Assembly: GCA_017529865.1 (NCBI GenBank)
Contig: JAFXNA010000004.1
Span: 248,001 to 312,000, forward strand
Reading direction: 5' to 3'
DNA length: 64,000 bases
Source of the DNA: Bacteroidaceae bacterium
Lineage (GTDB): Bacteria; Bacteroidota; Bacteroidia; Bacteroidales; Bacteroidaceae
Under the pieces are notes generated by a model that ran no database searches, was not told where the DNA came from, and saw only the letters and a list, made by a program, of their open reading frames with translations. Made by a program: the position numbers and the translations under genes. Below are positions 19,319 through 31,587 of this stretch, piece by piece (the first letter of the stretch is position 1; each line of letters begins with the position of its first letter).

Positions 19319-20878
19319 ATGTCGGAGTTCATAGGTATGAATAACAACAGCACGTTTGCGTACGTCCACACGGAAAGCGGCCCAATCAAGCCTGCCAAGG
19401 CTGTTCCCATCCAGACGATGAAGAACATTATTGCATCTATTCAGGGCAATCATGTCCGTGGAGAAAAGGGTACTAACTGGGCTGACCTCGCCAAGAAGGT
19501 TAACAAGGATTGCAACCCTCATGGGTACACTACGATACAGACTATTTTGAACAAGGCCTTGACCGAGGCCGCAACCCAGGCGGTTGGCCAGTCTGTGTTC
19601 CGTCTCGACCTTGGTAACGTTGTGTGCGATTCTGCTCATGCCAAGTTCAAGATGGTCAGAAGGAATCATTCTGTCATCGTTGACATGCTCTATCCGAACG
19701 ACAATGGAAACATCACTATTAGGTATAACGTTGACGACGTTGCCGAGAAGATGTTTGAACTGTCCCTTGATTCTGAGCATTATATCAATGGTTTTGGTCA
19801 TACAATCCTAAAGTGCTGTGACGATGCAATCAAGGAAGCAGAGGAAATGACGGAAGAGGAAGATATCTATTCCACTGACGAGTATGGATACCAGCCGATA
19901 ATGTCTGCCGATATGCGTGGTCTTCTGCAAATGACCAATGCGATAATGGAAGCCGATATGGGTGGCGGTGCTGATGCTGGCTTTGGTGAAGCGGATTTTG
20001 CTGCTGCCCCTGCAGACCCCGCTGCTGCTGACCCTGCTGCTGCTCAAGGCGCTGGAACCGCTAATCTTGGTGGTAACCTGGAGCATGCTGAAGACAAGGT
20101 TACGAATTTTGTCGAAGAATTGAAACAGGGACTTAACACAGATATCAACGGAAGTCTTGGGAAGATTATGAACATCGTTGCCGACAAGAAGGCCGAAGCA
20201 TCCAAAGAAAACGCTAGCGGCGAACATTTGACGGCAAAGCAAATTCGTGATGGTATTCCTCCAATGAATTTGAGAGAGAATACCGATACATTGCTTGAAG
20301 AATTTAAAGGATTCTACGAGGCGTTTGATGAGACGAAGCCTGACCCTATGACAAAGAAGGAAATGAAAGCATTGCTCGATTTCCTTGATAATAACGACGT
20401 AAATTCTGCTATGGATTTCGAGGCATGGTTGTTCAGCAATCCTATGATGAAGGACCTATTTAAGAGGAATAACATTGGCCTTCAGGGTACTGCGACTAAG
20501 GACAATATGGATGTTAATGCTCTTCCTGATGATGGAACGGCAAATCCAGGTGAACAGCCTGCTGGTGATGACTTTGGTGGTGGTGACTTTGGTGGTGGCT
20601 TTGGTGGTGGCGGCGACTTCGGTGCTACTGCTGGTGGCGAATTTGGTGCCCCTGCTGCTGGTGACTTCGGTGCTGCTGGTGGTGACTTCGGTGCTGGTGA
20701 CATGGGTACTGATATTGCAGACCAACCTTTTGGCGCTGAGACTGCTCCAGGTGGTGACACTACAATCAACGACCTAGGGGAAGTGGACAAGATTAGCGAA
20801 AACACGAGTACCGAACTTCCTAACCTTGGCGGAGACACTGCCGAACAACCAGTTGATGAAACTGCACCTCAGGTATAA
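19319..20878 (+). CDS. Virion-type protein with Gly/Asp/Phe-rich repeats
   Basis: A 519-residue protein, not recognised. Residues 1-190 look like a folded domain. An Ala/Pro linker follows around 220-245 (AAPADPAAADPAAAQG), then a helical region, then a low-complexity segment around residues 420-460 built of GGDFGGG- and AAGDFGA-like units, and an acidic tail. Such Gly/Phe/Asp tracts usually mark flexible or self-associating regions. It is expressed from its own late promoter and is followed 12 bases later by an acidic protein. Confidence 0.6.
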   Translation: MSEFIGMNNNSTFAYVHTESGPIKPAKAVPIQTMKNIIASIQGNHVRGEKGTNWADLAKKVNKDCNPHGYTTIQTILNKALTEAATQAVGQSVFRLDLGNVVCDSAHAKFKMVRRNHSVIVDMLYPNDNGNITIRYNVDDVAEKMFELSLDSEHYINGFGHTILKCCDDAIKEAEEMTEEEDIYSTDEYGYQPIMSADMRGLLQMTNAIMEADMGGGADAGFGEADFAAAPADPAAADPAAAQGAGTANLGGNLEHAEDKVTNFVEELKQGLNTDINGSLGKIMNIVADKKAEASKENASGEHLTAKQIRDGIPPMNLRENTDTLLEEFKGFYEAFDETKPDPMTKKEMKALLDFLDNNDVNSAMDFEAWLFSNPMMKDLFKRNNIGLQGTATKDNMDVNALPDDGTANPGEQPAGDDFGGGDFGGGFGGGGDFGATAGGEFGAPAAGDFGAAGGDFGAGDMGTDIADQPFGAETAPGGDTTINDLGEVDKISENTSTELPNLGGDTAEQPVDETAPQV

Positions 20879-20890
20879 TAGGTAAATACT

Positions 20891-21511
20891 ATGATGGAAA
20901 CAACAACGACCTACGACAATATTGATGTCAAACCGAATCCTATTGGGAAGAGCACTCCTCTTGTTTCTGGATTGGCTGCAGACACAGGTGAAGACCAGTT
21001 TACCGTTGCTGCCAAGCTTGATGCTGAAATCCGTGAGGAGGAAAAAAAGAGGATGATGAACCCTAGGGGTTACGCAGCCGAAACAGACCCGTTGGACGTT
21101 GTTAAGTCTGCCGCCAAGGAGACGAAGGTGGAACTGCTGCATCCAGAGCTCGATATTGTTGACGATGAACCGACAACGGACGAGCAGGCTGCTGGTGCCG
21201 ACCAGTTTAGCGTAGATGAAATGAACAACTGGGATACAGCTGCGGAATGGGCTAACGCTCAACAGCCAGATGACGACAACATCAGTGGCGAAAGTTTTGC
21301 CATGAATGAACCGTTAGACGCTGGTTCTGTAAATGGGGATTCCGACATGACGAACCAGTCTTTGGATGCAATCAATTCAATCGAGCCAACACCTGAGCAG
21401 CCCGGGCCTGAGGTAGACGTAGTTCCTGACACCGAAGGTGACATGGGCGGTGAGGGTGAGAATAACGATTTCGAGGAAGACCCTTCGGCAAATTTGGGTG
21501 ATGAGATATAG
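20891..21511 (+). CDS. Acidic hypothetical protein
   Basis: A 206-residue protein, very rich in Asp, Glu, Asn and Pro, with little predicted fold after residue ~90. It lies 12 bases downstream of the 519-aa gene and 9 bases upstream of the next, so it belongs to the same transcript. No known domain. Composition like scaffold or decoration accessory proteins, but no function can be assigned. Confidence 0.55.
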   Translation: MMETTTTYDNIDVKPNPIGKSTPLVSGLAADTGEDQFTVAAKLDAEIREEEKKRMMNPRGYAAETDPLDVVKSAAKETKVELLHPELDIVDDEPTTDEQAAGADQFSVDEMNNWDTAAEWANAQQPDDDNISGESFAMNEPLDAGSVNGDSDMTNQSLDAINSIEPTPEQPGPEVDVVPDTEGDMGGEGENNDFEEDPSANLGDEI

Positions 21512-21520
21512 GGGGTTATC

Positions 21521-22183
21521 ATGGATTTCAGTGATGTTCCTGGACACGAGCTGTTTGAAACGATAATGGGAGAATCGACGATAGAGGAATACCAGCCAGA
21601 AGATGATGGCGGGGTTATCGACGGTTTCGAAATTGACGGCCAAACGAACACTGGCCCCTTTGACGACAAGTTCAAGCTGTACATCAAGAACCCTACCCAG
21701 ATTGACGATTCCATGCTTGACGAACTGGGAAAGCTTATTGACGGTAAGTACAGTGACGATTTCAGAGACCTGAAACGCATTGTGTCTAAGCCGAATACGG
21801 TTGAACAAATCAAGAATGCTGACATGGTAGAGTACATAACCTACGAGGACATTCCAGTAGGCGTGCTTACCGTTACTGACCCGACAAAGGAAAACTACAT
21901 GAATATCGTCCCAGCAGAGACGTATTCTCTCCATAGTGCCTACAACCTTGACAAAAGGCTTGAAATCGAGTATTTCGTTGTATCTTCGGAGATGAACGAG
22001 TACCCCGTCGCACAGGAGCTGGTTAACCACCTGTTGGAACAGAAGATTGCCACATTCCTCGTATGCCCTGCCGATGACACCACGATGAATGAGTTGATGC
22101 GGAAGGTCCACTTCAAATACGTGAAGACGTTTAAGATAGATGCGGTTGACTATGACATCAACCTGTATGTCAACAACGAATAA
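21521..22183 (+). CDS. Hypothetical protein, possible GNAT-like fold
   Basis: A 220-residue protein with an AGGGGG-like ribosome-binding site. The C-terminal half has a strand/helix order (IPVGVLTVTD, then LEIEYFVVSSEMNEYPVAQELVNHLLEQ, then MRKVHFKYVKTF) reminiscent of GNAT acetyltransferases. The canonical acetyl-CoA loop (Q/R-x-x-G-x-G/A) is not clear. It is part of the 19319-22867 transcript. Low confidence in the fold. Confidence 0.5.
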   Translation: MDFSDVPGHELFETIMGESTIEEYQPEDDGGVIDGFEIDGQTNTGPFDDKFKLYIKNPTQIDDSMLDELGKLIDGKYSDDFRDLKRIVSKPNTVEQIKNADMVEYITYEDIPVGVLTVTDPTKENYMNIVPAETYSLHSAYNLDKRLEIEYFVVSSEMNEYPVAQELVNHLLEQKIATFLVCPADDTTMNELMRKVHFKYVKTFKIDAVDYDINLYVNNE

Positions 22184-22228
22184 TCAAAAAATATACTTTA
22201 AGGATGATATCACCTACTAGGGTAGATT

Positions 22229-22867
22229 ATGAACAATAACGAATACTTTGGACAGCCGCAACAGCCACAACAACCGCAATATGCACCGCAGCAAGGATAT
22301 CCTCAGCAGCAGCCGTATTATCCTCAGCAGGGTTATCCGCAACAGGGTTATCCTCAGCAGGGCTATCAACAGCCCATGATGAACCCTGGCATCATGCCTC
22401 CTGGTGCCTATCAGCAGCCTCAGTTTGAAGGACAGGGATATGGACAGCAGGGTAGGCCGACCAAGCTTCCTGGTGGCCAGAGGATTGTCGAAACGCCGTA
22501 TGGAAACAACACCGACGCTGCGACAAGGGATTACTGCAACCAGATTGATGCCGATGGCCGTCTCGAAGAGTTGAACAACGCTCTTGACCTGATTAACGGA
22601 ACTGCTGAAACCGCTGGCGTAGAGGGAAACCTCAATGCGATGAATCAGAAGATGGCATCGGTCATGCAAAACAAGGCTGGCATCAACGACCGTCAGAACC
22701 TGACTGCTGTATTGAACTCTATGGAACAGCTTGCACAGATTGTTTCCGACCCTGCCGCTTGGTTCCCGCCAGCAAGCCAGTCTCAGGTGCCGAAGTTCAA
22801 GCCTTCTTTGGCAAAGCTTGCAGCAGGCCTTCGCAATTACATCGAAAAGTTGAATACGTTGTCGTAA
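22229..22867 (+). CDS. Pro/Gln/Tyr-rich protein
   Basis: A 212-residue protein. The first ~70 residues are repeats of the type PQQGYPQQ, ending around PGAYQQPQ. The rest (~residues 75-212) is helical and unrecognised. A similar Pro/Gln/Tyr-rich N-terminal tail occurs on the Hsp20-type protein at 31588, so the tail may be an interaction module shared within this phage. It ends in front of a terminator. Confidence 0.6.
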   Translation: MNNNEYFGQPQQPQQPQYAPQQGYPQQQPYYPQQGYPQQGYPQQGYQQPMMNPGIMPPGAYQQPQFEGQGYGQQGRPTKLPGGQRIVETPYGNNTDAATRDYCNQIDADGRLEELNNALDLINGTAETAGVEGNLNAMNQKMASVMQNKAGINDRQNLTAVLNSMEQLAQIVSDPAAWFPPASQSQVPKFKPSLAKLAAGLRNYIEKLNTLS

Positions 22868-22895
22868 AAACGTCAACTTCACAAATCAACTATTA

Positions 22896-22922
22896 GGCGA
22901 CCTGAACGGTCGCCTTTTGTTT
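22896..22922 (+). terminator. Rho-independent terminator
   Basis: Stem GGCGACC/GGTCGCC, loop TGAAC, then TTTTGTTTT. It closes the 19319-22867 operon. Confidence 0.9.
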
Positions 22923-22944
22923 TAGGTGTAAACAGTCATGGGGT

Positions 22945-22954
22945 TATAAACTAT
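22945..22954 (+). promoter_or_regulatory. Late-type promoter TATAAACTAT
   Basis: Exact consensus 26 bases upstream of the collagen-like fibre gene. Confidence 0.85.
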
Positions 22955-22979
22955 TGGTAAAGTTTTTGCCGGTTACGTC

Positions 22980-25118
<2,139 letters not shown>

Positions 25119-25121
25119 TCT

Positions 25122-25904
25122 ATGGTAGATACGCATAACATATCGTTTAGGATACCTGACGGAAGTGGTGGCTCTTGGTCACAGAATGTTCCACGTATAT
25201 GTCGTTACGAGAACGGGAGCTTTTTTGACTTCAAAGAGGTATACGTCTATAAAAGCGGGGACTTTCACCTATGCTGGAAGAAAGGTGGCGGACCGCAGAA
25301 GTATTACAATTTCATGATGGAGTCAGGCACTGCTGGTAGACTTAGGATTATAAAGGGAAGTGATTATCCTGTTATTAATACGCTAGGTCTGTATGTTGGT
25401 GCGGCTGGATGGGAAATGTCCCAGGGTGGCGTTATGGCTAGCTGGGTGTACAAAATGGTTGAATCCGTCGGTAGTACGTTTACAGGAACCTCTCCATGGG
25501 ACGATGCTTCTGTATGGCAAGGCATAACGGGAAATTATAGCATACAGGTAGAATATCCAGACTTTACTTTATATGATGGTTCATCGTTGCCGTCGAGTAG
25601 AGATGGAACGGAAATCCGAAAAGTTACGTTTACTTTTACGAATCCGCTGAGCCTGTCGGCTGACAAGGAATACGCCATTATGTGTAATAGGCATAGTGGA
25701 AGCGGAAGTGGACAACTGATAGTGTATGAATCTGATTCATCTGGAGTTGCGTTGACGGAAAGCGGTTTCCCGTATAACGGTAACTTTGGCTCGCGCAACG
25801 AGTCTCCATCGCAGTTAGGAAACTGGGGAACGAGTGCAGAAGGTTTATTTCAGATGGACACTATACAAAAGGCATATATTGAAATCAATGGGGTTGCTCT
25901 ATGA
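25122..25904 (+). CDS. Probable fibre tip/adhesin protein
   Basis: A 260-residue, beta-rich protein without a known domain, starting three bases after the collagen-like fibre gene. It contains aromatic-rich strands (YKSGDFHLCWKKGGG) and reads like a jelly-roll or carbohydrate-binding fold. It has no signal peptide. Context suggests a receptor-binding tip or fibre-associated adhesin. Its stop overlaps the start of the next gene (ATGA). Confidence 0.5.
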   Translation: MVDTHNISFRIPDGSGGSWSQNVPRICRYENGSFFDFKEVYVYKSGDFHLCWKKGGGPQKYYNFMMESGTAGRLRIIKGSDYPVINTLGLYVGAAGWEMSQGGVMASWVYKMVESVGSTFTGTSPWDDASVWQGITGNYSIQVEYPDFTLYDGSSLPSSRDGTEIRKVTFTFTNPLSLSADKEYAIMCNRHSGSGSGQLIVYESDSSGVALTESGFPYNGNFGSRNESPSQLGNWGTSAEGLFQMDTIQKAYIEINGVAL

Positions 25905-26515
25905 TTGTTGTGATGAAGAAATCAACAATGCATGTGATAGGATGGTTTGACAATATCAACCTTGTCAAGCGTTATTGCATTGAAAGGGGGATTGATTACG
26001 TCAATGACATTATCAAGTTAAAGGAAATGAATATGAACTATGTTGGAACGATAACTTACGTTGACGACAATGTCGTCTATTACAACCAGGACTTTTGGAA
26101 ATCCGACTTAGCGTCGTTCATTTCCTCTTACGAGTCCCATAGTGTATCCGATTATCTGGGCAAGCCCGTTCCTAAGGAACGTTTCCTGATTGAGATGAAT
26201 GAAACTATTGACCGTATTGGTTCAATCGACGGTGAAGAAGGCGAAATCGCGTTCAACATAAACGTAGGGTCAGAGTTTATTACTCTCGTTAGGAACGAGT
26301 TTAAGAACTCGATTTTGACAGAATACACCGCTATCGATTTTGCCAACGACATGGGAAAGATTTCAATGCTCGTTATGGAAGGTGCATTTAGGGAGGCAGT
26401 GCAGCTGCTATCTACATTCGAACCTAATGAATTCCTGACAAGGGCACGATTGGATAAGTATATCGCCATGCTTCATAGCGCTGATGCGATAACGTATCTT
26501 CCAACATCTCGATAG
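25901..26515 (+). CDS. Hypothetical protein of the fibre operon
   Basis: A 204-residue helical/mixed protein. Its ATG overlaps the previous stop, so it is translationally coupled to the fibre-tip gene; an internal ATG at 25913 is an alternative. No domain recognised. In many phages the gene after the fibre encodes an assembly chaperone, which is a possible role here by position only. Confidence 0.5.
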   Translation: MIVVMKKSTMHVIGWFDNINLVKRYCIERGIDYVNDIIKLKEMNMNYVGTITYVDDNVVYYNQDFWKSDLASFISSYESHSVSDYLGKPVPKERFLIEMNETIDRIGSIDGEEGEIAFNINVGSEFITLVRNEFKNSILTEYTAIDFANDMGKISMLVMEGAFREAVQLLSTFEPNEFLTRARLDKYIAMLHSADAITYLPTSR

Positions 26516-26536
26516 TGGAATTAATGCTACTCGACA

Positions 26537-26566
26537 GGCATCGTGCTTATGTACGGTGCCTTTCTA
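26537..26566 (+). terminator. Rho-independent terminator
   Basis: Stem GGCATCGT/ACGGTGCC (one G-U) followed by TTTCT, ending the collagen fibre operon. Confidence 0.65.
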
Positions 26567-26569
26567 CGT

Positions 26570-26579
26570 TATAAACTAT
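26570..26579 (+). promoter_or_regulatory. Late-type promoter TATAAACTAT
   Basis: Exact consensus followed by AAGTGAAAAT; 29 bases upstream of the ATG at 26609. Confidence 0.85.
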
Positions 26580-26608
26580 AAGTGAAAATTAACCGATGAT
26601 AGGCTACC

Positions 26609-29600
26609 ATGTTTAGCAAGAAAGAGGTTTTTGAGAATTATCTGGGAAAGCTCGGATTGAATAAGACGGCTTTTGAGGCGGTCAGGGATATCAACGGCGT
26701 TCTGTTCGAAGGTCTGGACGACCTGCTTGGTGACTTGGAAAAAGAGGTCAACCAGGAAGATGTTGATGAAAAAGTTGCCCCTGTTCCTGAGTTTACTACT
26801 CCACCTGAAAAGAAAAACGAATACGACTCTATCGAGCTGGAAGGAAAGTATAGGATACCGTTCGGCGAGGCGATTAACCTGGCAATGCTGTGGGCTAAGA
26901 AACAACCTAGATTTAGCCAGTTCTGGGATAACGATGGTGGATTTAAAAGTCCGTCGTATATGTTGACATCGGAGTCGGGGGAACAAGAGTTTTATAGTAA
27001 AGATAGAGTTCCGTACGTGGTACACACGGAACGTGACGAGTCTGTGCCAAAGGCTGAATATGAAACGGCTAGCAACTATGTCAAAATGAGCTCGGAAGTT
27101 TATGACAGGGTAATGAAATACTATGAAGAGCAGGGCTATGACGACCTGACCGAAGTACCCTTCGATGACATCAAGCATTTGGTTCTTGGAAATGCTATAC
27201 ACCAGACTGGAACAGAAGCTCCAAACATCGGTATTGAATGTACGGTTGAAATCGACCCGTCGGTAACCCTGTTGACGACGCAAGTTGAGAACAGGGACCC
27301 GAAAAATGGTCTACTTGTTATCATACCAGGTGAGCAGCAAAAACTCAGCGAGGAAACAGGCCTTCCAGTTGACGGACTTTACACTGCCGTGCTGAGGGAA
27401 TGGACTGATTATAGCGACCAATACTATTGGGATTCCCAGACAGGATTTATCTACGATGTAACGAAAAAGTCGGATGCTCATCAAATGACAAGAGAGGGCA
27501 CTCTGACCCCGTCCAAGATTAAGAAGGAACATTCATTGGCTCTGGGCAGAAAGGTTATTGACTGGGCCAGAACACAGGACATGTTCAAACTGCTGTTGAA
27601 GCCAAGGGGTGCGGATACTCTTATATACACGAGTTCTATACACAAGGTGCCCAACGATGGTAATATCGAGGGTGTAGGCAATGCTCCTTATGTGTACATG
27701 GATGATGAGAATTACGAGAGTTTTGTCAATAGCACCAACTTTGACACCGAGAGAGTAAAACACTTTGATGCAAACGCATTGAACCAGATTGTTTCTAAGG
27801 AGTACAAGGATAGAAGCCTGACCAATACTGTTGGTTCGAACGATTATGGTTATGATGATAACGGCTGGGTTACTAGCATTGAATGTGTACTGGATGAGAA
27901 GTCTGGTGTATACACATTGGCGAACGGAGTTGCTAGCCAGATTATAAAGGCGTATGGTAGGAAGGTTGAAGGTTACAACAACTATATCGCTGGAAAAAAC
28001 ACTATCACCGTCGGTGACCATAGTTTCTATCCGCTTGTTCTTTTGAGTACGTCTAGGGGTGGGTTGTATCCACGTCTTGTTGCATTTTTCGATGAAACTT
28101 GCTGCAAGCCTGGTGAATCGATAGAACAGATTGTTGGTGCAAAAGGCATGAAGGGTGGAGTTCCTACCATTCAGGGTTTTGCTACAATCATGGGTGGATG
28201 CAAGTTGGCTTCTGCTGGTGATGTCGAGATTAACCAATGCACGCTACGCAATGTGGACATATCTGGAAGCACTGGTCGAGTAAGAATTGGTTCTCGCCCT
28301 AGTAAAAACGGTGCATCACTCTTGGAAACTCGTGTGGAAGATACTGTCATTGCTGTTGGAAACAATGGTGCAGACCAGGTTTTGCCGAATAACAGGATTT
28401 ATGCCGAAATGAATGGTGGCATACGTGGTGTATCTATTGTAAAATCGTTTATTGTAGACGCACACATTTCTAACGGCTATGCTCAAATCGAGGACTGTAA
28501 TATACAGCACCTTAACATGAGTAATGATGGTCCGAAACACCTTGATGGCTGGAATACTGAGGATGCCAGCAACGTCGTGTTTAAGGGAGATAACTTGATT
28601 ACCATTACAGGAAATGCTAACTACATGACTGGTTATAGCAAGAGCACTATCCCTGGCGGAAGGGCTGTAAAGGATTGGAAGAAAGGTGAAGTTACAACGG
28701 AATTGACAGGTGAAGTCACGTTGGATTCTACAGCAGGAACTGTGGTATGTAGAGGTTCTAAATTGCATAACGTTGTTGCGAATGGACCTTGCGGCATCAG
28801 TAGCTGCACTTTGAAGGGTGCAACTATTGGTGTTAACGCCCTTGGTGGTAACGGAAACTTTGAAAAAACCGAGATGAACTGTGTCAACACAACACCTGCT
28901 GTTGACGGTGCTTGGGGTATTCAAATCGAACACGGTACGGATGGAAACGCTACTGTGTTTGGTGTGGGTACTGATAAAACACCTGGAATGATTGAACTGT
29001 CTGGAAGGGTATATATTGAAGGCGGTGCCAAAATAATGCATTCTCTTGTAGCTAGCACTGAGGATGGCCAAACGGTGTATGTCCGCAGCAACATGACGTT
29101 GAACGGATGTTCTCCATATACTCTCAACAAGAAAGATTCAGGCATTCTCAGTAAGTATCTAAGAAGCGATACTAACCTTAGGGGAGACTGCACGGATATC
29201 ACTAAGATTGCGAATAACTTGGACGTTGAGTTCAATGCATTCGGTGGTGAGAACTCTCTCGCTCTCTACGCAGACTTCAAGGCTGGCAAACAAGATGAGT
29301 CGATGAAAAAGAATCTTACCCTGTTCGATGCGGACACGCTTATCGATGACTTCTTGGTGGATACGTCTTCTATCCTGATGGATAGTAGCGTGCTCATGGG
29401 TATGGATGGTGATGGTAACATCATTCCGAACGAGAGTTTGAAGAGGACCATATGGGACCCGATTGGTGGATTCTTTGTCGGTCCTGTCAACGAGAAGCTT
29501 GACGCCAGAGGAAGAAAAGTTAAAAATTACGGCTCCATGATTCTGTTGAAGTGCCCTAACGTTGTGTTGGACCACGATGCGATTGTTCGAAAGAAGGATG

Positions 29601-30649
29601 AATTTGTGCAAAACATGGACTTTGACATGTATGCTGCTGGAAAGATTACTCTAAGGGAATATGTGGACTTCTTGGATAAGAATGGATTTAGTGATTGCTA
29701 CCATTATGCGGACAATGGATTTGGTAAGGAATTCGTGCAGCTTTGTCAAATCAGCAAGACTGATATGAGGACTCCACGTAATCTTTCGATGGCAGCCATG
29801 AAAACTCTCATTGAGAACTCAAAGCGTATTATCGACCAGTTCATTCATGAACATACGACGAGCAATACGACCATTCGTAATGCTGATAATTATTCCAGAA
29901 TTACATCGGCGTATACTAATAAGGATGGCGCTATGACGGTAGAAACTGGGAATGGACAAGCCACATACCAATACACCATTCCTCGTGTTGACGATGAGAA
30001 ACACACTATTGTATGCTCATGTACTAAAAAAGTGCAATCGGGTGAGGGTCCTGCTCAGATAGAGACATATCAGGTGGATTGCTCACGTGATGCCATATAC
30101 AAGGCTGGCTATCAGTACATGTGTGATAACAATTTCACTTCAAATGCTGATGGGCTTGCCGTTATCAGGAAGGCAGTTTTTGGTAATGTCGATGGCTTGG
30201 GTAAGCATAACTACGTTGCATCTGCTCTAAATGCAATGAATGGCACTGAAATGAAGTCCAATGAACTTGACCCTGAAACTTCAGATAAATTGAACAAGAT
30301 ACTGAGCAAGCTGAACTTGGAAAAGAACGAAAAGGTTTATCGCCTTGATGAAACTACAAGTGAAGGTCAGCACATATGGTTCCTTGTCAAGGCTAAGCCT
30401 ATTTACCTTAGCAAGCTTGACAGAGAGAAGTACAGGCTGAGAGGCATTACACCGTTGAATGTTTGTCACATCCTGAAGTACTTGCCCGAAAAGGATACCT
30501 TTGCTTGTGCAAGCAAATATGTTCCTAAGAACGTAAAGATGAAAGATAACCTACAGGCATCTTCAATCTACACGTCGGACTATGTGATTGCACGGCCTGT
30601 TGCCCTGCAAGACTTCTACAAGATGGGTGTGCCGGAAGATACTGTGTAG
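26609..30649 (+). CDS. Large virion protein with beta-helix region
   Basis: A 1346-residue protein. The N-terminus MFSKKEVFENYLGKLGLNKT, followed by a helix ending VLFEGLDDLL, matches the leader shared by several proteins here. Residues ~500-830 have the repetitive short-strand pattern of a parallel beta-helix (for example ATIMGGCKLASAGDVEINQC and later IGVNALGGNGNFEKTEMN). The C-terminal ~300 residues are globular. Beta-helices are common in phage spikes and fibres, but the head-type leader argues that it may be packaged. It stands alone between a late promoter and a terminator. Confidence 0.6.
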   Translation: MFSKKEVFENYLGKLGLNKTAFEAVRDINGVLFEGLDDLLGDLEKEVNQEDVDEKVAPVPEFTTPPEKKNEYDSIELEGKYRIPFGEAINLAMLWAKKQPRFSQFWDNDGGFKSPSYMLTSESGEQEFYSKDRVPYVVHTERDESVPKAEYETASNYVKMSSEVYDRVMKYYEEQGYDDLTEVPFDDIKHLVLGNAIHQTGTEAPNIGIECTVEIDPSVTLLTTQVENRDPKNGLLVIIPGEQQKLSEETGLPVDGLYTAVLREWTDYSDQYYWDSQTGFIYDVTKKSDAHQMTREGTLTPSKIKKEHSLALGRKVIDWARTQDMFKLLLKPRGADTLIYTSSIHKVPNDGNIEGVGNAPYVYMDDENYESFVNSTNFDTERVKHFDANALNQIVSKEYKDRSLTNTVGSNDYGYDDNGWVTSIECVLDEKSGVYTLANGVASQIIKAYGRKVEGYNNYIAGKNTITVGDHSFYPLVLLSTSRGGLYPRLVAFFDETCCKPGESIEQIVGAKGMKGGVPTIQGFATIMGGCKLASAGDVEINQCTLRNVDISGSTGRVRIGSRPSKNGASLLETRVEDTVIAVGNNGADQVLPNNRIYAEMNGGIRGVSIVKSFIVDAHISNGYAQIEDCNIQHLNMSNDGPKHLDGWNTEDASNVVFKGDNLITITGNANYMTGYSKSTIPGGRAVKDWKKGEVTTELTGEVTLDSTAGTVVCRGSKLHNVVANGPCGISSCTLKGATIGVNALGGNGNFEKTEMNCVNTTPAVDGAWGIQIEHGTDGNATVFGVGTDKTPGMIELSGRVYIEGGAKIMHSLVASTEDGQTVYVRSNMTLNGCSPYTLNKKDSGILSKYLRSDTNLRGDCTDITKIANNLDVEFNAFGGENSLALYADFKAGKQDESMKKNLTLFDADTLIDDFLVDTSSILMDSSVLMGMDGDGNIIPNESLKRTIWDPIGGFFVGPVNEKLDARGRKVKNYGSMILLKCPNVVLDHDAIVRKKDEFVQNMDFDMYAAGKITLREYVDFLDKNGFSDCYHYADNGFGKEFVQLCQISKTDMRTPRNLSMAAMKTLIENSKRIIDQFIHEHTTSNTTIRNADNYSRITSAYTNKDGAMTVETGNGQATYQYTIPRVDDEKHTIVCSCTKKVQSGEGPAQIETYQVDCSRDAIYKAGYQYMCDNNFTSNADGLAVIRKAVFGNVDGLGKHNYVASALNAMNGTEMKSNELDPETSDKLNKILSKLNLEKNEKVYRLDETTSEGQHIWFLVKAKPIYLSKLDREKYRLRGITPLNVCHILKYLPEKDTFACASKYVPKNVKMKDNLQASSIYTSDYVIARPVALQDFYKMGVPEDTV

Positions 30650-30673
30650 GAATAGCGAATAGCGAATAAAAAT

Positions 30674-30710
30674 GCGATTCCCTCAACATTGTGTGAGGGA
30701 ATTGCGTTAA
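30674..30710 (+). terminator. Rho-independent terminator
   Basis: Long stem GCGATTCCCTCA/TGAGGGAATTGC with a short loop; only a short T-rich tail follows. Confidence 0.7.
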
Positions 30711-30727
30711 AATAATATATATTAGAT

Positions 30728-30733
30728 TATACT
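30728..30733 (+). promoter_or_regulatory. Possible -10 box of the sigma gene
   Basis: TATACT about 19 bases before the GTG start, in AT-rich DNA and without a convincing -35. No late-type block precedes this gene, consistent with expression before late genes. Confidence 0.35.
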
Positions 30734-30751
30734 CGAAACAATGGTTGTTTT

Positions 30752-31546
30752 GTGGATTACTGTAAGATAACACCATGTATAAAGGCAGAACTTAACAAAT
30801 CGGTTACAATGAGTCGGGAGGAGGAGCGTCGGCTGTTTGAGGAGTATGCTAACAGCACTGATGAGGCCCGAAAGAAGGAAATCTTTGACAAGATTATCAT
30901 AGCTAACCTGAAATTTGCGTTCAAGATGGCCAGTGACAAGGCAAAGGAATGCGACAAGTCCATCGATGACTTGTTTTCAGAGGCGAAAATCGGTTTGATT
31001 GAAGCTTTTAACAAGTATGACCCCCATGTGGGCACGAAATTCATCTCATTTGTCGTTTGGTATGTACGTCGTGCGTTGAATACCTTCGTTTCAGACGACG
31101 ATTTAATCAGAATTCCTATCGCATTGAAGGCCAACGTATCCAAGAAGCGTCGCCTCAACGAGACGGAATACACAGAACGTGAAGGTCACGCCAAGGAAGT
31201 GATGGCTAACTTGAAGCAGTCAGTCAAGGGTTCCAAGGAAGATGACCAAGACGGCTTTACCAACGAGGCTCCAGATGTCAGCTCCGACGGCATCGCAGAG
31301 CTTGAACACGACAACATGAAGGATACTCTGTGGAAGATGCTGGAAAACAGCCTTGACAAGAAGGAACTTTACATCATGAGATACTCGTTCGGGTTGAAGG
31401 ATGATGTAATCTTGCCAGCAGCTGATATAGCGGCAAACCTCAATATGAAGAAGACGGAGTTCCAGAAAATCAAGAAGGCGGCTTACGAAAAGATAGCCAA
31501 AAACAAGGAATTCTACAGTCTTCTGAAAGAGACAGTAAATTCATAA
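30752..31546 (+). CDS. Phage RNA polymerase sigma factor
   Basis: A 264-residue sigma-70 family protein that would direct host RNA polymerase to phage promoters. Region 2 is clear at residues ~47-115: NLKFAFKMASDKA, DDLFSEAKIGLIEAFNKYDP, then GTKFISFVVWYVRRAL. Region 4 (promoter -35/activator contact, HTH) lies at ~195-255 (ELYIMRYSFGLKDD ... ADIAANLNMKKTEFQKIKKAA). Region 3 is reduced. It is larger than T4 gp55, which lacks region 4. GTG 30752 is preferred because the upstream 19 residues resemble region 1.2; the internal ATG at 30809 is an alternative. It is the likely reader of the TATAAACTAT promoters. Its stop overlaps the next ATG at 31546. Confidence 0.88.
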   Translation: MDYCKITPCIKAELNKSVTMSREEERRLFEEYANSTDEARKKEIFDKIIIANLKFAFKMASDKAKECDKSIDDLFSEAKIGLIEAFNKYDPHVGTKFISFVVWYVRRALNTFVSDDDLIRIPIALKANVSKKRRLNETEYTEREGHAKEVMANLKQSVKGSKEDDQDGFTNEAPDVSSDGIAELEHDNMKDTLWKMLENSLDKKELYIMRYSFGLKDDVILPAADIAANLNMKKTEFQKIKKAAYEKIAKNKEFYSLLKETVNS

Positions 31547-31587
31547 TGTTCAATTTTATCAAGAAGATTTTTAATGGAGGCAAAAAT